Assembly: GCF_026004055.1 (NCBI RefSeq)
Contig: NZ_BPIJ01000001.1
Coordinates: 1,054,001 to 1,118,000 of the forward strand
Reading direction: 5' to 3'
Length of the DNA stretch: 64,000 nt
From: Meiothermus sp.
Lineage (GTDB): Bacteria > Deinococcota > Deinococci > Deinococcales > Thermaceae
Shown here: piece by piece, positions 54,520 to 63,261 of the stretch
Layout of the letters: every line of letters starts with the position of its first letter
Position numbering within the stretch: the first letter of the stretch is position 1
Notes under the pieces: generated by a model
Told to the model about the DNA's origin: nothing
The model's database searches: none
The model's input: only the letters and a program-made list of their open reading frames with translations
Made by a program: the position numbers and the translations under genes

Positions 54520-54577
54520 ACCCTGCAATCATAACCCCTTGGCACCCCTGGGATATGCCATACCACAAGCAACTTAA

Positions 54578-54781
54578 TGGTCTGGTAATCTGATTTACGT
54601 CACTTTGCCCTGACAAATCCAGACGTGAGCACCTTGTCATTGCGAGGAGGCCCCCGCCGACGAAGCAATCCAGATAGGGTTGATTGGACTAGCCCGGCCA
54701 GAGATTCTGGATTGCTTCGCATCCTGCGGATGCTCGCAATGACGGGAGAAGGCCGGTGTCATATACTTTGTTACCAGACCA
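54578..54781. mobile_element. MITE-like module B, copy 2 (204 bp)
   Basis: Left end TGGTCTGGTAATCTGATTT (from 54578), right end GTTACCAGACCA (54770-54781). CTTAA precedes it (54573-54577) and TTTAG separates it from module A. The core palindrome CATTGCGAGGAGGC/GACGAAGCAATCCAG with TGGATTGCTTCG/CGCAATGACGGG is shared with copy 1, but the left third differs more. Confidence 0.75.
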
Positions 54782-54786
54782 TTTAG

Positions 54787-55124
54787 TGCTCTGGTAACAA
54801 AATACGCAGTATGGGGTTTAGCCTTCAGAACGCGCCGTGTCTCGTAAACCTGGGCCTTCGGTGCCTTGCCTGTACGGTCATGCAAAAAGCACCCCACCCC
54901 GCTTCGCCCCTTCCCTCCCCTACTGCGTAGGGGAGGCCAGGTGGGGTGGCTGATCTGGCCCTTCACGCAGCGGATTGGGGGCCTTGCCTGATACCCTCCC
55001 CCACCCTCCCTACGCGGTAGGGAGGGCGTTTTTAGGCCATCTCGGGGGCCGAAGTGGGATGGAATCTCTACAACGATGTATTCGGTGTGCGGTACAAAAC
55101 TTCGGAAATTTAGTTACCATACCA
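54787..55124. mobile_element. MITE-like module A, copy 2 (338 bp)
   Basis: Same length as copy 1 and nearly identical. Ends are TGCTCTGGTAAC (54787-54798) and GTTACCATACCA (55113-55124). CTTAA follows at 55125-55129 and matches the CTTAA before module B at 54573, so the pair B-A is flanked by a 5-bp duplication. Module order is B-A here and A-B at 287-835, with each module in the same orientation. The 54520-55229 gap contains no gene. Confidence 0.8.
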
Positions 55125-55175
55125 CTTAAAGCCTTGCCAGGTCTATAGCTGCACCAGCCCGGGACATTCTTCCCT

Positions 55176-55189
55176 AGGACACATGTCCT
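55176..55189. promoter_or_regulatory. Palindrome upstream of the ba3 oxidase operon
   Basis: AGGACA-CA-TGTCCT, overlapping the -35 position of a possible TAGACT -10 at 55203-55208. It could be an oxygen- or redox-responsive operator. No regulator gene is adjacent. Confidence 0.35.
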
Positions 55190-55229
55190 CTAACCAAGTT
55201 CTTAGACTCCCCGAAGGGGGAGACAGTCT

Positions 55230-55343
55230 ATGGAAGAAAAAGAGCAAAAACCGATTGGCGCCATGCTGGTAGTTGGGGTGGTCACGGTTTTCATCCTGGC
55301 CTTCTGGTTTTTCCACTTCTTTATGTACCTGGCGAGGGGTTAG
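55230..55343 (+). CDS. cbaD: ba3-type cytochrome c oxidase subunit IIa
   Basis: Length is 37 residues: MEEKEQKPIG, a single membrane helix (AMLVVGVVTVFILAFWFFHFF) and a short MYLARG end. It closely fits the 34-residue subunit IIa of the Thermus thermophilus ba3 oxidase (same MEEK start and ARG end, from memory). That helix fills the place of a missing subunit II helix. It lies 3 bases before cbaB. The ribosome site GGGGGAG is paired in a CTCCCC-GAAG-GGGGAG hairpin (55207-55222), which may lower or regulate translation. Confidence 0.85.
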   Translation: MEEKEQKPIGAMLVVGVVTVFILAFWFFHFFMYLARG

Positions 55344-55346
55344 CGT

Positions 55347-55829
55347 ATGGAACACCAAGAACACATCATCGAGCGATACGAGCGGGCCTGGATTGTCTTT
55401 GGCTTGGGCATGATTACGGTTTTTATCGTTCTGGTGGCCTATCTCATGCTGACCATGGGCAATACCAACCCGGTTAGCACAGGTCGCATTGACGCCACTA
55501 AGGTACGCACCGAGGGCGACTTTGCCAATCCCCGGGTCGAGCAGGTAGGCAACGAGTATGTGGCCTACGTGCAGGCCTTTTCTTTTGGCTACCTTCCGAT
55601 GGAAATGAAGTTTAAAGCCGGTAAGAAGGTCACTTTTTACATCACCTCGCCCGACGTCCAGCACGGGTTCCAGGTAGCCAACACCACCATCAACGTTCAG
55701 GTAATCCCCGGCGAAATTGCCAAAGTGAGCTACACCTTTGATAGACCCGGCGAATACCGGATTATCTGCAACGAATACTGCGGCATAGGCCACGCCAACA
55801 TGATCACTAAGCTGATCGTAGAACCCTAA
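55347..55829 (+). CDS. cbaB: ba3-type cytochrome c oxidase subunit II (CuA)
   Basis: Length is 160 residues. One N-terminal membrane helix (about 15-38, AWIVFGLGMITVFIVLVAYLML) is followed by a soluble cupredoxin domain. The CuA site is CNEYCGIGHANM plus the earlier His in SPDVQHGFQV. It receives electrons from cytochrome c552 on the outer side. Single-helix subunit II is typical of ba3 (type B) oxidases; the second helix is supplied by cbaD just upstream. cbaA follows after 11 bases. Confidence 0.95.
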   Translation: MEHQEHIIERYERAWIVFGLGMITVFIVLVAYLMLTMGNTNPVSTGRIDATKVRTEGDFANPRVEQVGNEYVAYVQAFSFGYLPMEMKFKAGKKVTFYITSPDVQHGFQVANTTINVQVIPGEIAKVSYTFDRPGEYRIICNEYCGIGHANMITKLIVEP

Positions 55830-55840
55830 AGGAGTGCCGA

Positions 55841-57523
55841 ATGGCTGTTAAGACGCTTTCCAGTTTCGACGCTTACGCCGCTGCCCCGGAAAAAAAGTAC
55901 GCCCTGTTCATGATGATGTTGGGTTTTGCAGCCCTGGCCCTGGGCACTTTTTTCGGGCCTTTTCAATCTCTGAACTACGGCGGGCTGGATCTGTACCCGT
56001 TGCTTAAGCCGGTCTTCCAGAGCTATTACCAGGGCCTGAGCCTGCACGGGGTGCTGAACGCCATTGTCTTCACCCAACTCTTCGCCCAGACCATTATGGT
56101 CTACCTCCCCGCTCGCGAGCTGGGCCTCAGGCCCAACATGACCCTGGCCTGGATCTCGTTCTGGATGGCCCTGGGGGGGCTACTGATTGCCGCCGTTCCC
56201 CTGCTGCTCAACGAGGCCAGCGTTTTGTATACCTTTTATGCCCCGCTCAAAGCCAACTGGGCTTTTTATGTGGGGGCTGCTATCTTTGTGCTCTCGAGCT
56301 ACGTCAGCATCTACCTGGTGCTCGACCTCTGGCTGCGCTGGCGCAAGGCCAATCCGGGTAAAATTACCCCCCTTGCCACCTTCATGTCCGTCACCTTCTG
56401 GCTGATGTGGTTCCTGGCAAGCTTGGGGCTCGTGGTGGAGGCTTTGTTCCTGATTGTCTGGTCTTTGGGGCTGGTACCTGGGGTCGATCCACTGCTGATG
56501 CGCACCCTGTTCTGGTACACCGGCCATCCCATTGTGTACTTCTGGCTTTTGCCGGCCTACACCCTGGCCTACCTGACCCTGCCTAAACTGGCCGGCGGGA
56601 AGCTTGTCTCCGATCCGCTCTCGAGGCTGGTGTTCATCCTTTTCTTGCTGTTTTCGGTACCAGTCGGCTTTCACCATCAGTTCGCCGACCCCGGCATTGC
56701 CCCGTACTGGAAGATGATTCACACCGTCTTGACCATGATGGTCGCGGTACCCAGTCTGATTACCGCCTTTACCATCGCAGCCTCGCTGGAAATTGCCGGG
56801 CGGGCCAAAGGTGGCAAAGGTCTTGTGGGCTGGATTGGCGCGCTGCCCTGGAGCAACCCCACGGTGCTGGCCTTTCTGCTCGGCTTCCTGGCCTTTATTC
56901 CCGGGGGCGCGGGGGGCATGGTCAACGCCAGCTTTAACCTCAACCAAAACATCCACAACACGGTCTGGATTCCCGGCCACTTCCACCTGCAAGTAGGCAC
57001 CCTGGTCACCATGGCCGCCATGGGTACAGCTTTCTGGCTGATTCCACACCTAACCGGCAAGCCATTGGTGGCCCGCGGCCTGGCCCTGGCCTCGCAGTGG
57101 CTGTGGTTCTTGGGCATGTTCATCATGACCTTCGCCCTGCACTGGATGGGCTTCCTCTACGAAATTCCGCGCCGTGCTCACATTTCGGGCAGCCCCATCG
57201 CCATGGAAGCCTACAAAGATAGCTCGGCCTGGATGGTGTTGAACATCGTCTCGGGGATTATTTTGTTTATCGCCGCCGTCCTGTTTTTCTACGTGATCTT
57301 TGCCACTGCCCTGCAAAGCCGACGCGATAGCAGCCAGGTACTGGCCGAGGTTCCCTTTACCGAGGTGCTGTCCAAACCCGAAGGGAGCGGGCTGGCCCAG
57401 CTTACCGAGCGGGTCTGGTTCTGGTTTGGCATCGCGGTGGTGCTGGTGGTGCTGGCCTACGGCCCGGTGCTCTTCCAGATGTTTACCAACATGAACCCGG
57501 TTCCAGGGCAACGCCTCTGGTAA
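55841..57523 (+). CDS. cbaA: ba3-type cytochrome c oxidase subunit I
   Basis: Length is 560 residues, about 13 membrane helices. Haem and copper ligands in order: His69 (SLHGVLNA, low-spin haem), His229 with cross-linked Tyr233 (GHPIVYFWLLPAY, CuB), His278 and His279 (FHHQFADP, CuB), His380 and His382 (GHFHLQVG, high-spin and low-spin haem). The Tyr inside HPIVY and lack of the D-channel Asn cluster are type B features. It reduces oxygen to water and pumps protons, and such enzymes work well at low oxygen. It ends the operon before a terminator at 57541. Confidence 0.96.
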   Translation: MAVKTLSSFDAYAAAPEKKYALFMMMLGFAALALGTFFGPFQSLNYGGLDLYPLLKPVFQSYYQGLSLHGVLNAIVFTQLFAQTIMVYLPARELGLRPNMTLAWISFWMALGGLLIAAVPLLLNEASVLYTFYAPLKANWAFYVGAAIFVLSSYVSIYLVLDLWLRWRKANPGKITPLATFMSVTFWLMWFLASLGLVVEALFLIVWSLGLVPGVDPLLMRTLFWYTGHPIVYFWLLPAYTLAYLTLPKLAGGKLVSDPLSRLVFILFLLFSVPVGFHHQFADPGIAPYWKMIHTVLTMMVAVPSLITAFTIAASLEIAGRAKGGKGLVGWIGALPWSNPTVLAFLLGFLAFIPGGAGGMVNASFNLNQNIHNTVWIPGHFHLQVGTLVTMAAMGTAFWLIPHLTGKPLVARGLALASQWLWFLGMFIMTFALHWMGFLYEIPRRAHISGSPIAMEAYKDSSAWMVLNIVSGIILFIAAVLFFYVIFATALQSRRDSSQVLAEVPFTEVLSKPEGSGLAQLTERVWFWFGIAVVLVVLAYGPVLFQMFTNMNPVPGQRLW

Positions 57524-57540
57524 CCCTCCCCCTCGAGGAG

Positions 57541-57570
57541 CGCCCCTGACGAACCCAGGGGCGTTCTTCG
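57541..57570 (+). terminator. Terminator of the ba3 oxidase operon
   Basis: CGCCCCTG (57541-57548) and CAGGGGCG (57556-57563) form an 8-bp stem with a 7-base loop, followed by TTCTTCG, 18 bases after the cbaA stop. Confidence 0.7.
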
Positions 57571-57584
57571 TTGAAGAAGCACTC

Positions 57585-57672
57585 GCAGTTCCCACCAAAA
57601 GGGCCCTCGCGGTGGCTCATATTGTAGTCCCTACAGCAAAAACCGCTGTAGGGACTATTCGTGGGAGTCCGC
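57585..57672. repeat. Double-hairpin repeat C, copy 3 (88 bp)
   Basis: Ends GCAGTTCCCACC and GTGGGAGTCCGC. The hairpin TAGTCCCTACAGC-AAAAACC-GCTGTAGGGACTA is identical to copy 1. The other hairpin, around GCCCTCGCGGTGGC, has changed. It directly abuts a module B remnant. Confidence 0.75.
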
Positions 57673-57748
57673 TCTGGATTGCTTCGCATCCTGCGGATGC
57701 TCGCAATGACGGGAAAAGGCCGGCGTCACATACTTTGTTACCAACCCA
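57673..57748. mobile_element. Truncated module B remnant
   Basis: This is the right third of module B: TGGATTGCTTCGCATCCTGC, then CTCGCAATGACGGG and TACTTTGTTACCAACCCA. It ends at the last base before the cdd stop codon (57749-57751 on the minus strand). The left end is replaced by repeat C. Confidence 0.65.
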
Positions 57749-58165
57749 TTAGCTTTTGTCGGGCTTGCTCAAATACCGCCCGGTAAAAGCATAGGGTAGC
57801 AGCTCGCCCAAAGTGGTGTGTAGCGCCGGGCCATCGGCGCTCAGACAGTGCACCGGGGTATCTGGCGGGGCAAACTCGCTGAGCACCTGCCGACAGCCAC
57901 CGCAGGGGGTTGCCGGCTCGAGCCCACGACTGAGTACCCAAACCTCGGCTATCTCGCGTTCCCCGGCCGAAACCATCTGCAAAGTTGCCGACTGCTCGGC
58001 GCAACGGGAGAGCGGATAAGCCGCATTTTCCACATTCACACCTCCAAAGAGGCGGCCCGAACCGGATTTAACCACGGCCGCAACTGCAAAACCCGAGTAA
58101 GGGGCATAGGCGCGGTTCAGAAGCGCGTGCAGCGCTTCTAAAACTTCTGGTGGTGTGTGGGACAC
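57749..58165 (-). CDS. cdd: Cytidine deaminase
   Basis: Length is 138 residues, the short homotetrameric type. The zinc site is NAAYPLSRCAEQSA (Cys with catalytic Glu) and PCGGCRQVLSEF (two Cys ligands). N-terminal YAPYSGFAVAAVV and VNVENAAY are typical. It deaminates cytidine and deoxycytidine. The last residues (YLSKPDKS) run right up to a module B remnant, which may have shaped the stop. It starts 4 bases after the CNNM gene. Confidence 0.95.
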   Translation of the reverse strand: MSHTPPEVLEALHALLNRAYAPYSGFAVAAVVKSGSGRLFGGVNVENAAYPLSRCAEQSATLQMVSAGEREIAEVWVLSRGLEPATPCGGCRQVLSEFAPPDTPVHCLSADGPALHTTLGELLPYAFTGRYLSKPDKS

Positions 58166-58169
58166 GTTC

Positions 58170-59546
58170 TCAGGCCTCCTCCGAGGTGACCGACTCGCTT
58201 AGGGTCTCGTCATCGCGGGCCTCCGGGGTTTTCTTCTGGGCCCGCACCCGCTCAATGCCCCGGGGGTCGGCGGTTTCCACGGTAAAGATATACCCGCCGT
58301 ACTCGAGGCTCTCCCCCACCCCCGGGATGCGCCCAAACTCGTTCATCAAGAAGCCCGAAAGGGTTTCGTACTCACCCTCGGGAAGCTCGATACCCAGCAC
58401 CTTCGAGGCATCCTCCAGTGGGATGGAAGCATCCAGTATGTAGACCCCCTCGGCCACCTCTTGCACCGGGGCAGCTTCCTCCTCGTCGGATTCGTCGTAG
58501 ATTTCCCCGATAATCTCTTCGATGATGTCCTCGAGGGTAATCAGGCCGGCGGTGCCCTTGAACTCGTCCACCACAATGGCCATGTGGGTCTTACGGCGGC
58601 GCATCTCGCGCAACAGCTCGCGGGCGCCCATGGTCTCGGGCACAAAATAGGCCGGGTGGCAGATGCTCCCCACCTTGATGGTGTCGAGTTCTGGGCCGCT
58701 GTACTCCAACAAATCCTTTACATAGGCCACCCCAATGATGTTATCTACGGTGTCCTGATAGACCGGAACCCTCGAGTAGCGGTGCTCGCGGGCCATCTGC
58801 CAAAAATCGCGCAGCGTCGCCTCGGCCGAGATCGCAACCATGTCCACTCGGGGTACCATAATCGAGCGCACCGGGGTTTCTTCTAGGTCGAGAATCTGGC
58901 TGATGATCTCGCCCTCACTTTCGTCCAGAACACCTTCCTTGGAGGAAGCCTCCACAATGAGCTTGAGCTCTTCTGCGCTCCCGACCATAGAGTGCGAAGG
59001 GGCTTCCTTAAGGCCCAAAAGCCGCAAAAAAAAGTTGCCGCTGCGATTGAAAAGCCAGACCAGAGGATACGTCAGGCGCTGGAAAAAATTCAGCGGCAGA
59101 ATGGTGAACCCCGCGACCTGCTCGGTGCGTTGCAGGGCGATACCTTTGGGGATCAATTCGCCGAAGAGCACCGTCACAAAGGTGATGATGATGACCGACA
59201 GGACAAAGCTGACGCTGGCAAGGAGGCTGCTCTCTGCGGCAACCGAGGCTTCGGCCTGCCCAAAAAGAGCTGCGATACCCGATACGATGAGCCGGGTCAC
59301 GTAGGGTTCACCAAAGGCACCCAGAATCAGGTTGGTAGCGGTGATGCCTAACTGGGTCGTGGCAATGTAGGTATCGAGCCGGGCGATGGCCTGCTTGAGC
59401 AAGCCCCCCTGCCAGGAGCCACCTTCGGCCATCTGTTCGACCCGGCTGCGCCGAATCGCCACCAAAGAAAACTCGGCGGCCACAAAAAAAGCGTTAATCA
59501 GGATGAGGAGAACGATGATCGCAAAACTGCCAGGGATGCTTTCCAT
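58170..59546 (-). CDS. CNNM/CorC-type hemolysin-family membrane protein with CBS domains
   Basis: Length is 458 residues from the ATG at 59546; a TTG at 59570 is possible. The DUF21 membrane domain is about 1-190 (VLLILINAFFVAAEFSLVAIRRSR, LDTYIATTQLGITATNLILGAF, LFGELIPKGIALQ). A CBS pair is about 205-335 (VRSIMVPRVDMVAISAEATL, HRYSRVPVYQDTVDNIIGV). The CorC/HlyC domain is about 350-430. Relatives export Mg2+ or Co2+, or control magnesium balance. The C-terminal tail is acidic and Ser-rich. Its place between dgkA and cdd fits the common ybeY gene cluster. Confidence 0.92.
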   Translation of the reverse strand: MESIPGSFAIIVLLILINAFFVAAEFSLVAIRRSRVEQMAEGGSWQGGLLKQAIARLDTYIATTQLGITATNLILGAFGEPYVTRLIVSGIAALFGQAEASVAAESSLLASVSFVLSVIIITFVTVLFGELIPKGIALQRTEQVAGFTILPLNFFQRLTYPLVWLFNRSGNFFLRLLGLKEAPSHSMVGSAEELKLIVEASSKEGVLDESEGEIISQILDLEETPVRSIMVPRVDMVAISAEATLRDFWQMAREHRYSRVPVYQDTVDNIIGVAYVKDLLEYSGPELDTIKVGSICHPAYFVPETMGARELLREMRRRKTHMAIVVDEFKGTAGLITLEDIIEEIIGEIYDESDEEEAAPVQEVAEGVYILDASIPLEDASKVLGIELPEGEYETLSGFLMNEFGRIPGVGESLEYGGYIFTVETADPRGIERVRAQKKTPEARDDETLSESVTSEEA

Positions 59547-59651
59547 AAGGTTCGCGTTCGGCCCATCCAAAAACTAACTCGCCCCGGAGCGCTCCAGGGC
59601 AATGCCAGGGCTAGGTTTGGGAGGGGAGTCCATACGCTACTAGGCCGAAGT

Positions 59652-60056
59652 TTACCACAGCCCCAGGCGGCTCACAAGCGGAGGCAAAAATAGTAGAACC
59701 CCGATCAGAGCAGCGATTCCGCTTACGACCAACACCCCCGCTGCCGCTACGTCCTTGGCGGCCTTGGCTAAGGGGTGAAAATTGGGTGAGACCAGATCCA
59801 CCAGAGCCTCGAGGGCGGTATTGAGAAGTTCTAACCCCAGTACTAAAGCCACCAGCAACAAAACCGGCACCAGGCTGACCTGCAACCACACCGCCAAGAC
59901 CAGGGCCGCCGCAGCGATGTAGACCTCGAGGCGGAAGTTGCGCTGGCTTCTCCAAGCAAAGTGCAGGCCGGCCCAGGCATAGGCAAACGAGGCCCGCAGG
60001 CCGCGCAAAGGCAGCGGGTCGGTGCCGGGTTTGGGGGGTGGGGTTCGGCTGGACAT
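59652..60056 (-). CDS. dgkA: Diacylglycerol/undecaprenol kinase family protein
   Basis: Length is 134 residues from the ATG at 60056, 2 bases after the ybeY stop; a longer frame would overlap ybeY. A Pro-rich N-terminus ([13 protein letters not shown]) precedes the DgkA core: [30 protein letters not shown], and [36 protein letters not shown] with the catalytic Glu-Asn-Thr and Lys-Asp residues. There are three membrane helices. In Gram-positive-type members the substrate is undecaprenol, recycling the cell-wall carrier lipid; substrate here is undecided. Confidence 0.9.
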   Translation of the reverse strand: MSSRTPPPKPGTDPLPLRGLRASFAYAWAGLHFAWRSQRNFRLEVYIAAAALVLAVWLQVSLVPVLLLVALVLGLELLNTALEALVDLVSPNFHPLAKAAKDVAAAGVLVVSGIAALIGVLLFLPPLVSRLGLW

Positions 60057-60058
60057 GG

Positions 60059-60484
60059 TTAGAGCTCGAGGATGCGCGCTTGCACCTGCCGAAACCCTTC
60101 CCAATCCGCTTCGCTGGGGTGGTCGTACCCCAACAGGTGCCATAGGGCATGGGCCGCCAGTACCTTGACCTCTTGCAACAGACCATGGCCTTGGGCTAGG
60201 GCCTGGCGCTGCGCGGTGTCCAGGCTGATTACGATATCCCCCAGGTGGGGCGGCATGAAGAGGTCGCCCGGCTCGTAGGTCGGGAACGACAGCACATCGG
60301 TGGGGGCGTCCTCGCCCCAGTGCTGCTGTTTGAGCGCCCTTATTTCGAGGTCGTCGGTCAAAATAACGGTTAGGGTCTTGTCGGCGTGGCCTAGCTCGGC
60401 CAGCAAAAGCTCTAAGGCCTTGCGCAGCCGGGGGCGCAAACCCTTAGGAACGTGGGTATGGGCAACCAAATCCACCTGGGCCAT
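60059..60484 (-). CDS. ybeY: Endoribonuclease YbeY (rRNA maturation)
   Basis: Length is 141 residues. The zinc motif [11 protein letters not shown] (HxxxHxxGYDH) and [11 protein letters not shown] are diagnostic. YbeY works in 16S rRNA 3' end processing and ribosome quality control. It lies 9 bases after phoH and 2 before dgkA, the classical order. Confidence 0.95.
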   Translation of the reverse strand: MAQVDLVAHTHVPKGLRPRLRKALELLLAELGHADKTLTVILTDDLEIRALKQQHWGEDAPTDVLSFPTYEPGDLFMPPHLGDIVISLDTAQRQALAQGHGLLQEVKVLAAHALWHLLGYDHPSEADWEGFRQVQARILEL

Positions 60485-60493
60485 TATCAGGGC

Positions 60494-61483
60494 TCAACGC
60501 TCTGCTGCGCGTTCGCTCTCGTGCTCGTGAGACTCGTAGGCTTTGATGATGCGGGCAACCAGAGGGTGGCGTACCACATCGGACTCCAAAAAGCGCTGCT
60601 GGGCAATACCCTGGATGCCCTTAAGAATCCGCATCGCCTCAATCAAACCGCTTTTCTGGGCCTTGGGGAGGTCTATTTGGGTAATGTCGCCGGTAATCAC
60701 CACCCGGCTGTTGAAGCCCATGCGAGTCAGGAACATCTTCATCTGCTCCGGGGTGGTGTTCTGGGCCTCATCCAGAATGATGAAGGCGTCGTTCAGGGTA
60801 CGCCCCCGCATGAAGGCCAGCGGGGCCACCTCGATCACCCCCGACTGTATGTATTGATCAAATCGCTCGGCATCGATCATGTCGAAAAGCGCATCGTAAA
60901 GCGGTCGCAGGTAGGGGTCAATTTTGGCCTGGAGGTCGCCGGGCAAGAACCCCAGGCGCTCCCCCGCCTCCACCGCGGGGCGGGTCAGGATGATGCGCTT
61001 AACCTTCTTGGCTTTTAGGAAAGCCACCGCCATCGCCACCGCCAGGTAGGTTTTGCCGGTTCCGGCGGGCCCGATACCAAAGGTGATATCGTGGCTGCTG
61101 ATGGCTTCTACGTACTGACGCTGCCCAGGGGTTTTGGGCTTGAGCCTGCCGGGCAGGCTAATTTCGCCACCCAAAATGGGCGCCGCGGTTTCGACCGGAA
61201 GCGACTGCCCGTTTTCGGCCACCAGGATGACCTGCTCGAGGGTTCCCGCATCGATCTCGGCCCCCTGGCGCACCAGGGTAACCAGGTCTCGCATCACCCG
61301 CTCGGCCAGCCGTACCTCGTCGGGATCGCCCGAAATTTGGATCTCCTGGCCGCGCACCACGAGCTGAGCCGGCAGGAGTTTGCGCAAGGTTTTGAGGTGT
61401 TTGTCGCCGTGGCCCAGCAAGGCCAGGGCTTCTTGCGGTGAGCGTAGAGGAACTATCGCTTTGGTTTGCGTACTCTTCTCCAA
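60494..61483 (-). CDS. phoH: PhoH-family ATPase
   Basis: Length is about 329 residues from a TTG at 61483, preferred because AGGAG lies 6 nt upstream; GTG at 61564 is an alternative. An N-terminal KH-like region (about 40-90, LRKLLPAQLVVRGQEIQISGDPDEV) is followed by the PhoH domain: Walker A GPAGTGKTYLA, Walker B FIILDEAQNTTPEQMK, and VITGDITQIDLP. Family members bind RNA and hydrolyse ATP and are partners of YbeY. It overlaps the preceding Pro-rich gene by 31 bases. Confidence 0.93.
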   Translation of the reverse strand: MEKSTQTKAIVPLRSPQEALALLGHGDKHLKTLRKLLPAQLVVRGQEIQISGDPDEVRLAERVMRDLVTLVRQGAEIDAGTLEQVILVAENGQSLPVETAAPILGGEISLPGRLKPKTPGQRQYVEAISSHDITFGIGPAGTGKTYLAVAMAVAFLKAKKVKRIILTRPAVEAGERLGFLPGDLQAKIDPYLRPLYDALFDMIDAERFDQYIQSGVIEVAPLAFMRGRTLNDAFIILDEAQNTTPEQMKMFLTRMGFNSRVVITGDITQIDLPKAQKSGLIEAMRILKGIQGIAQQRFLESDVVRHPLVARIIKAYESHEHESERAAER

Positions 61484-62013
61484 TATTGGCTCCTGGGTTC
61501 GGCCAGCACCTGGTGCCAAACCACACCGTTCAGAATAGCACGCGGGCTGGTCGAAAACGTCCACTGCTCGGCGGTTTGGGCCTTGGGTCTGGCCGAGGAG
61601 GGGCTTGTTTGAACAGGGCTAGGCCGGGGTGGCTCTGAGGCCGGGCGCGGCTCCTTGCGGGTCAGGCGCTCACGTTCTATTTCCTCGAGGGTCTTGGGGC
61701 GCCGACCTGCCGGCGCTTTGGGCCTGGGCGACGGAGAAGGCTGGCTGACCAGAGGCCGGGGGGGTGGGGCACTGCTGGTAGGGGGCTGAGCAGGAGCCGC
61801 CGCAGGGGTGGTTGGACGCGCCGGTACACCTGGCTGCTTGGGCGGAGCCTGTCGCGGCTGTGTTGTTGGACGGCGTTCTTCCCCGGGCAGCAGAATTTCA
61901 TCCGGCTCAAAGTCGGGCGGCATCTGCTGCCCTCGCCGCAGTAAGCCTTGCAAAGCCGGCAGCACGATAAAAAAGAACAAGAACAACAAGCCCAGCAGAT
62001 CATCTAAACCCAT
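61453..62013 (-). CDS. Pro-rich single-pass membrane protein, function unknown
   Basis: Length is 186 residues from the ATG at 62013, with GGAGGGCTGC upstream. One membrane helix lies near the N-terminus (LLGLLFLFFFIVLPALQGLL). A long Pro/Ala/Arg/Ser-rich disordered region follows (residues about 45-140), then a short conserved-looking end (AEQWTFSTSPRAILNGVVWHQVL). It lies between floA and phoH and overlaps phoH, so it may be a local scaffold. In Bacillus the matching place holds small unrelated genes. No family recognised. Confidence 0.7.
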   Translation of the reverse strand: MGLDDLLGLLFLFFFIVLPALQGLLRRGQQMPPDFEPDEILLPGEERRPTTQPRQAPPKQPGVPARPTTPAAAPAQPPTSSAPPPRPLVSQPSPSPRPKAPAGRRPKTLEEIERERLTRKEPRPASEPPRPSPVQTSPSSARPKAQTAEQWTFSTSPRAILNGVVWHQVLAEPRSQYWRRVRKPKR

Positions 62014-62151
62014 GCAGCCCTCCGGGTAGCGGCAGAGAAGCAGTGCGCAAGCAGGGGTTGCATACAGGCCCATCCACTGCCCCCATGCCTGACGGCATAC
62101 GGCGCAGTGCCTCTAGGCCTCCCGCTCTGCACGATGACCCCATTCTGGCCC

Positions 62152-63147
62152 TCAGCGGGAACCACCGGGCCCGCCCTCAGGGGCGTTGCCGCCGCTGGCC
62201 TTGCTGATGGACTCGCGCATATCGGTGTCGGCCTCGATGTTTTTGAGCTGGTAGTAGTCCATAACCCCCATCCGACCGCTGCGCAACGCCTCGGCCAGGG
62301 CCATGGGTACGGCAGCCTGGGCCTCTACCAGCTTGGCCCGCATGGCCTCGACCAGGGCTGCGTTTTCTTGCTCCACCGCCACCGCCATAGCCCGGCGCTC
62401 TTCGGCCTTGGCCTGGGCGATTTTCTTGTCGGCTTCGGCCTGGTCGGTGCGAAGCTGGGCCCCGATGTTTTTGCCCACGTCCACCTCGGCAATGTCCACC
62501 GAGAGAATTTCAAACGCGGTACCGGCGTCCAGACCCTTGGCCAGCACGGTTTTGGAGATACGGTCGGGCTGCTCGAGCACCTGCTTGTGGTCTTCCGACT
62601 GACCGATGGAGGCCACAATCCCCTCGCCCACCCGGGCCACAATGGTCTCTTCCCCCGCCCCCCCTACCAGGCGGTCGATGTTGGCCCGCACGGTGATTCG
62701 GGCGGTAGCCAGCAACTGGATACCGTCCTTGGCCATGCCCGCTACCATGGGGCTGGTAATAACCTTGGGGTTGACCGAAAGCCGCACGGCTTCCAGCACG
62801 TCGCGTCCTGCTAGGTCGATGGCTGCTGCACGGTCGAAGTTGAGCTTGATGCCGGCCTTATCGGCGGCGATGAGGGCGTCCACCACACGATCTACATTGC
62901 CCCCGGCCAGGTACTGGGCCTCGAGCTTGGCCGACTCTACCGGAATACCGGCCTTGAAGGCCTTGATCATGGGGTTAACGATCTTGGTGGGAGGAATGCG
63001 GCGAAAACGCATGCCCACCAGGGCTGTAAGGGGCACATTGACCCCGGAGAACAGCGCCGTAATCCACAGCGGAACAGGCACCAGGTAAAAAAACAGAAAA
63101 ACCGCCAGTAAAGCGATGCCCGCAACGATCAAAGCTCCAAACTCCAT
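62152..63147 (-). CDS. floA: Flotillin-like protein FloA
   Basis: Length is 331 residues. An N-terminal hairpin membrane segment ([30 protein letters not shown]) is followed by the long FloA core ([68 protein letters not shown]). A Glu/Ala-rich coiled region follows ([32 protein letters not shown]). It scaffolds membrane microdomains and works with NfeD, encoded just upstream. The C-terminus is Gly/Pro-rich. Confidence 0.95.
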   Translation of the reverse strand: MEFGALIVAGIALLAVFLFFYLVPVPLWITALFSGVNVPLTALVGMRFRRIPPTKIVNPMIKAFKAGIPVESAKLEAQYLAGGNVDRVVDALIAADKAGIKLNFDRAAAIDLAGRDVLEAVRLSVNPKVITSPMVAGMAKDGIQLLATARITVRANIDRLVGGAGEETIVARVGEGIVASIGQSEDHKQVLEQPDRISKTVLAKGLDAGTAFEILSVDIAEVDVGKNIGAQLRTDQAEADKKIAQAKAEERRAMAVAVEQENAALVEAMRAKLVEAQAAVPMALAEALRSGRMGVMDYYQLKNIEADTDMRESISKASGGNAPEGGPGGSR

Positions 63148-63261
63148 CTAGTCCTCCTTCAGACCTTTCCGATGAACACTTCTACGCTTAGCCTAGCCTA
63201 CCTCAAAACCCGGTAGTCAATGGGGTTCCACACGGGTTTTTATGGCCCAGCCGCCATCTTT

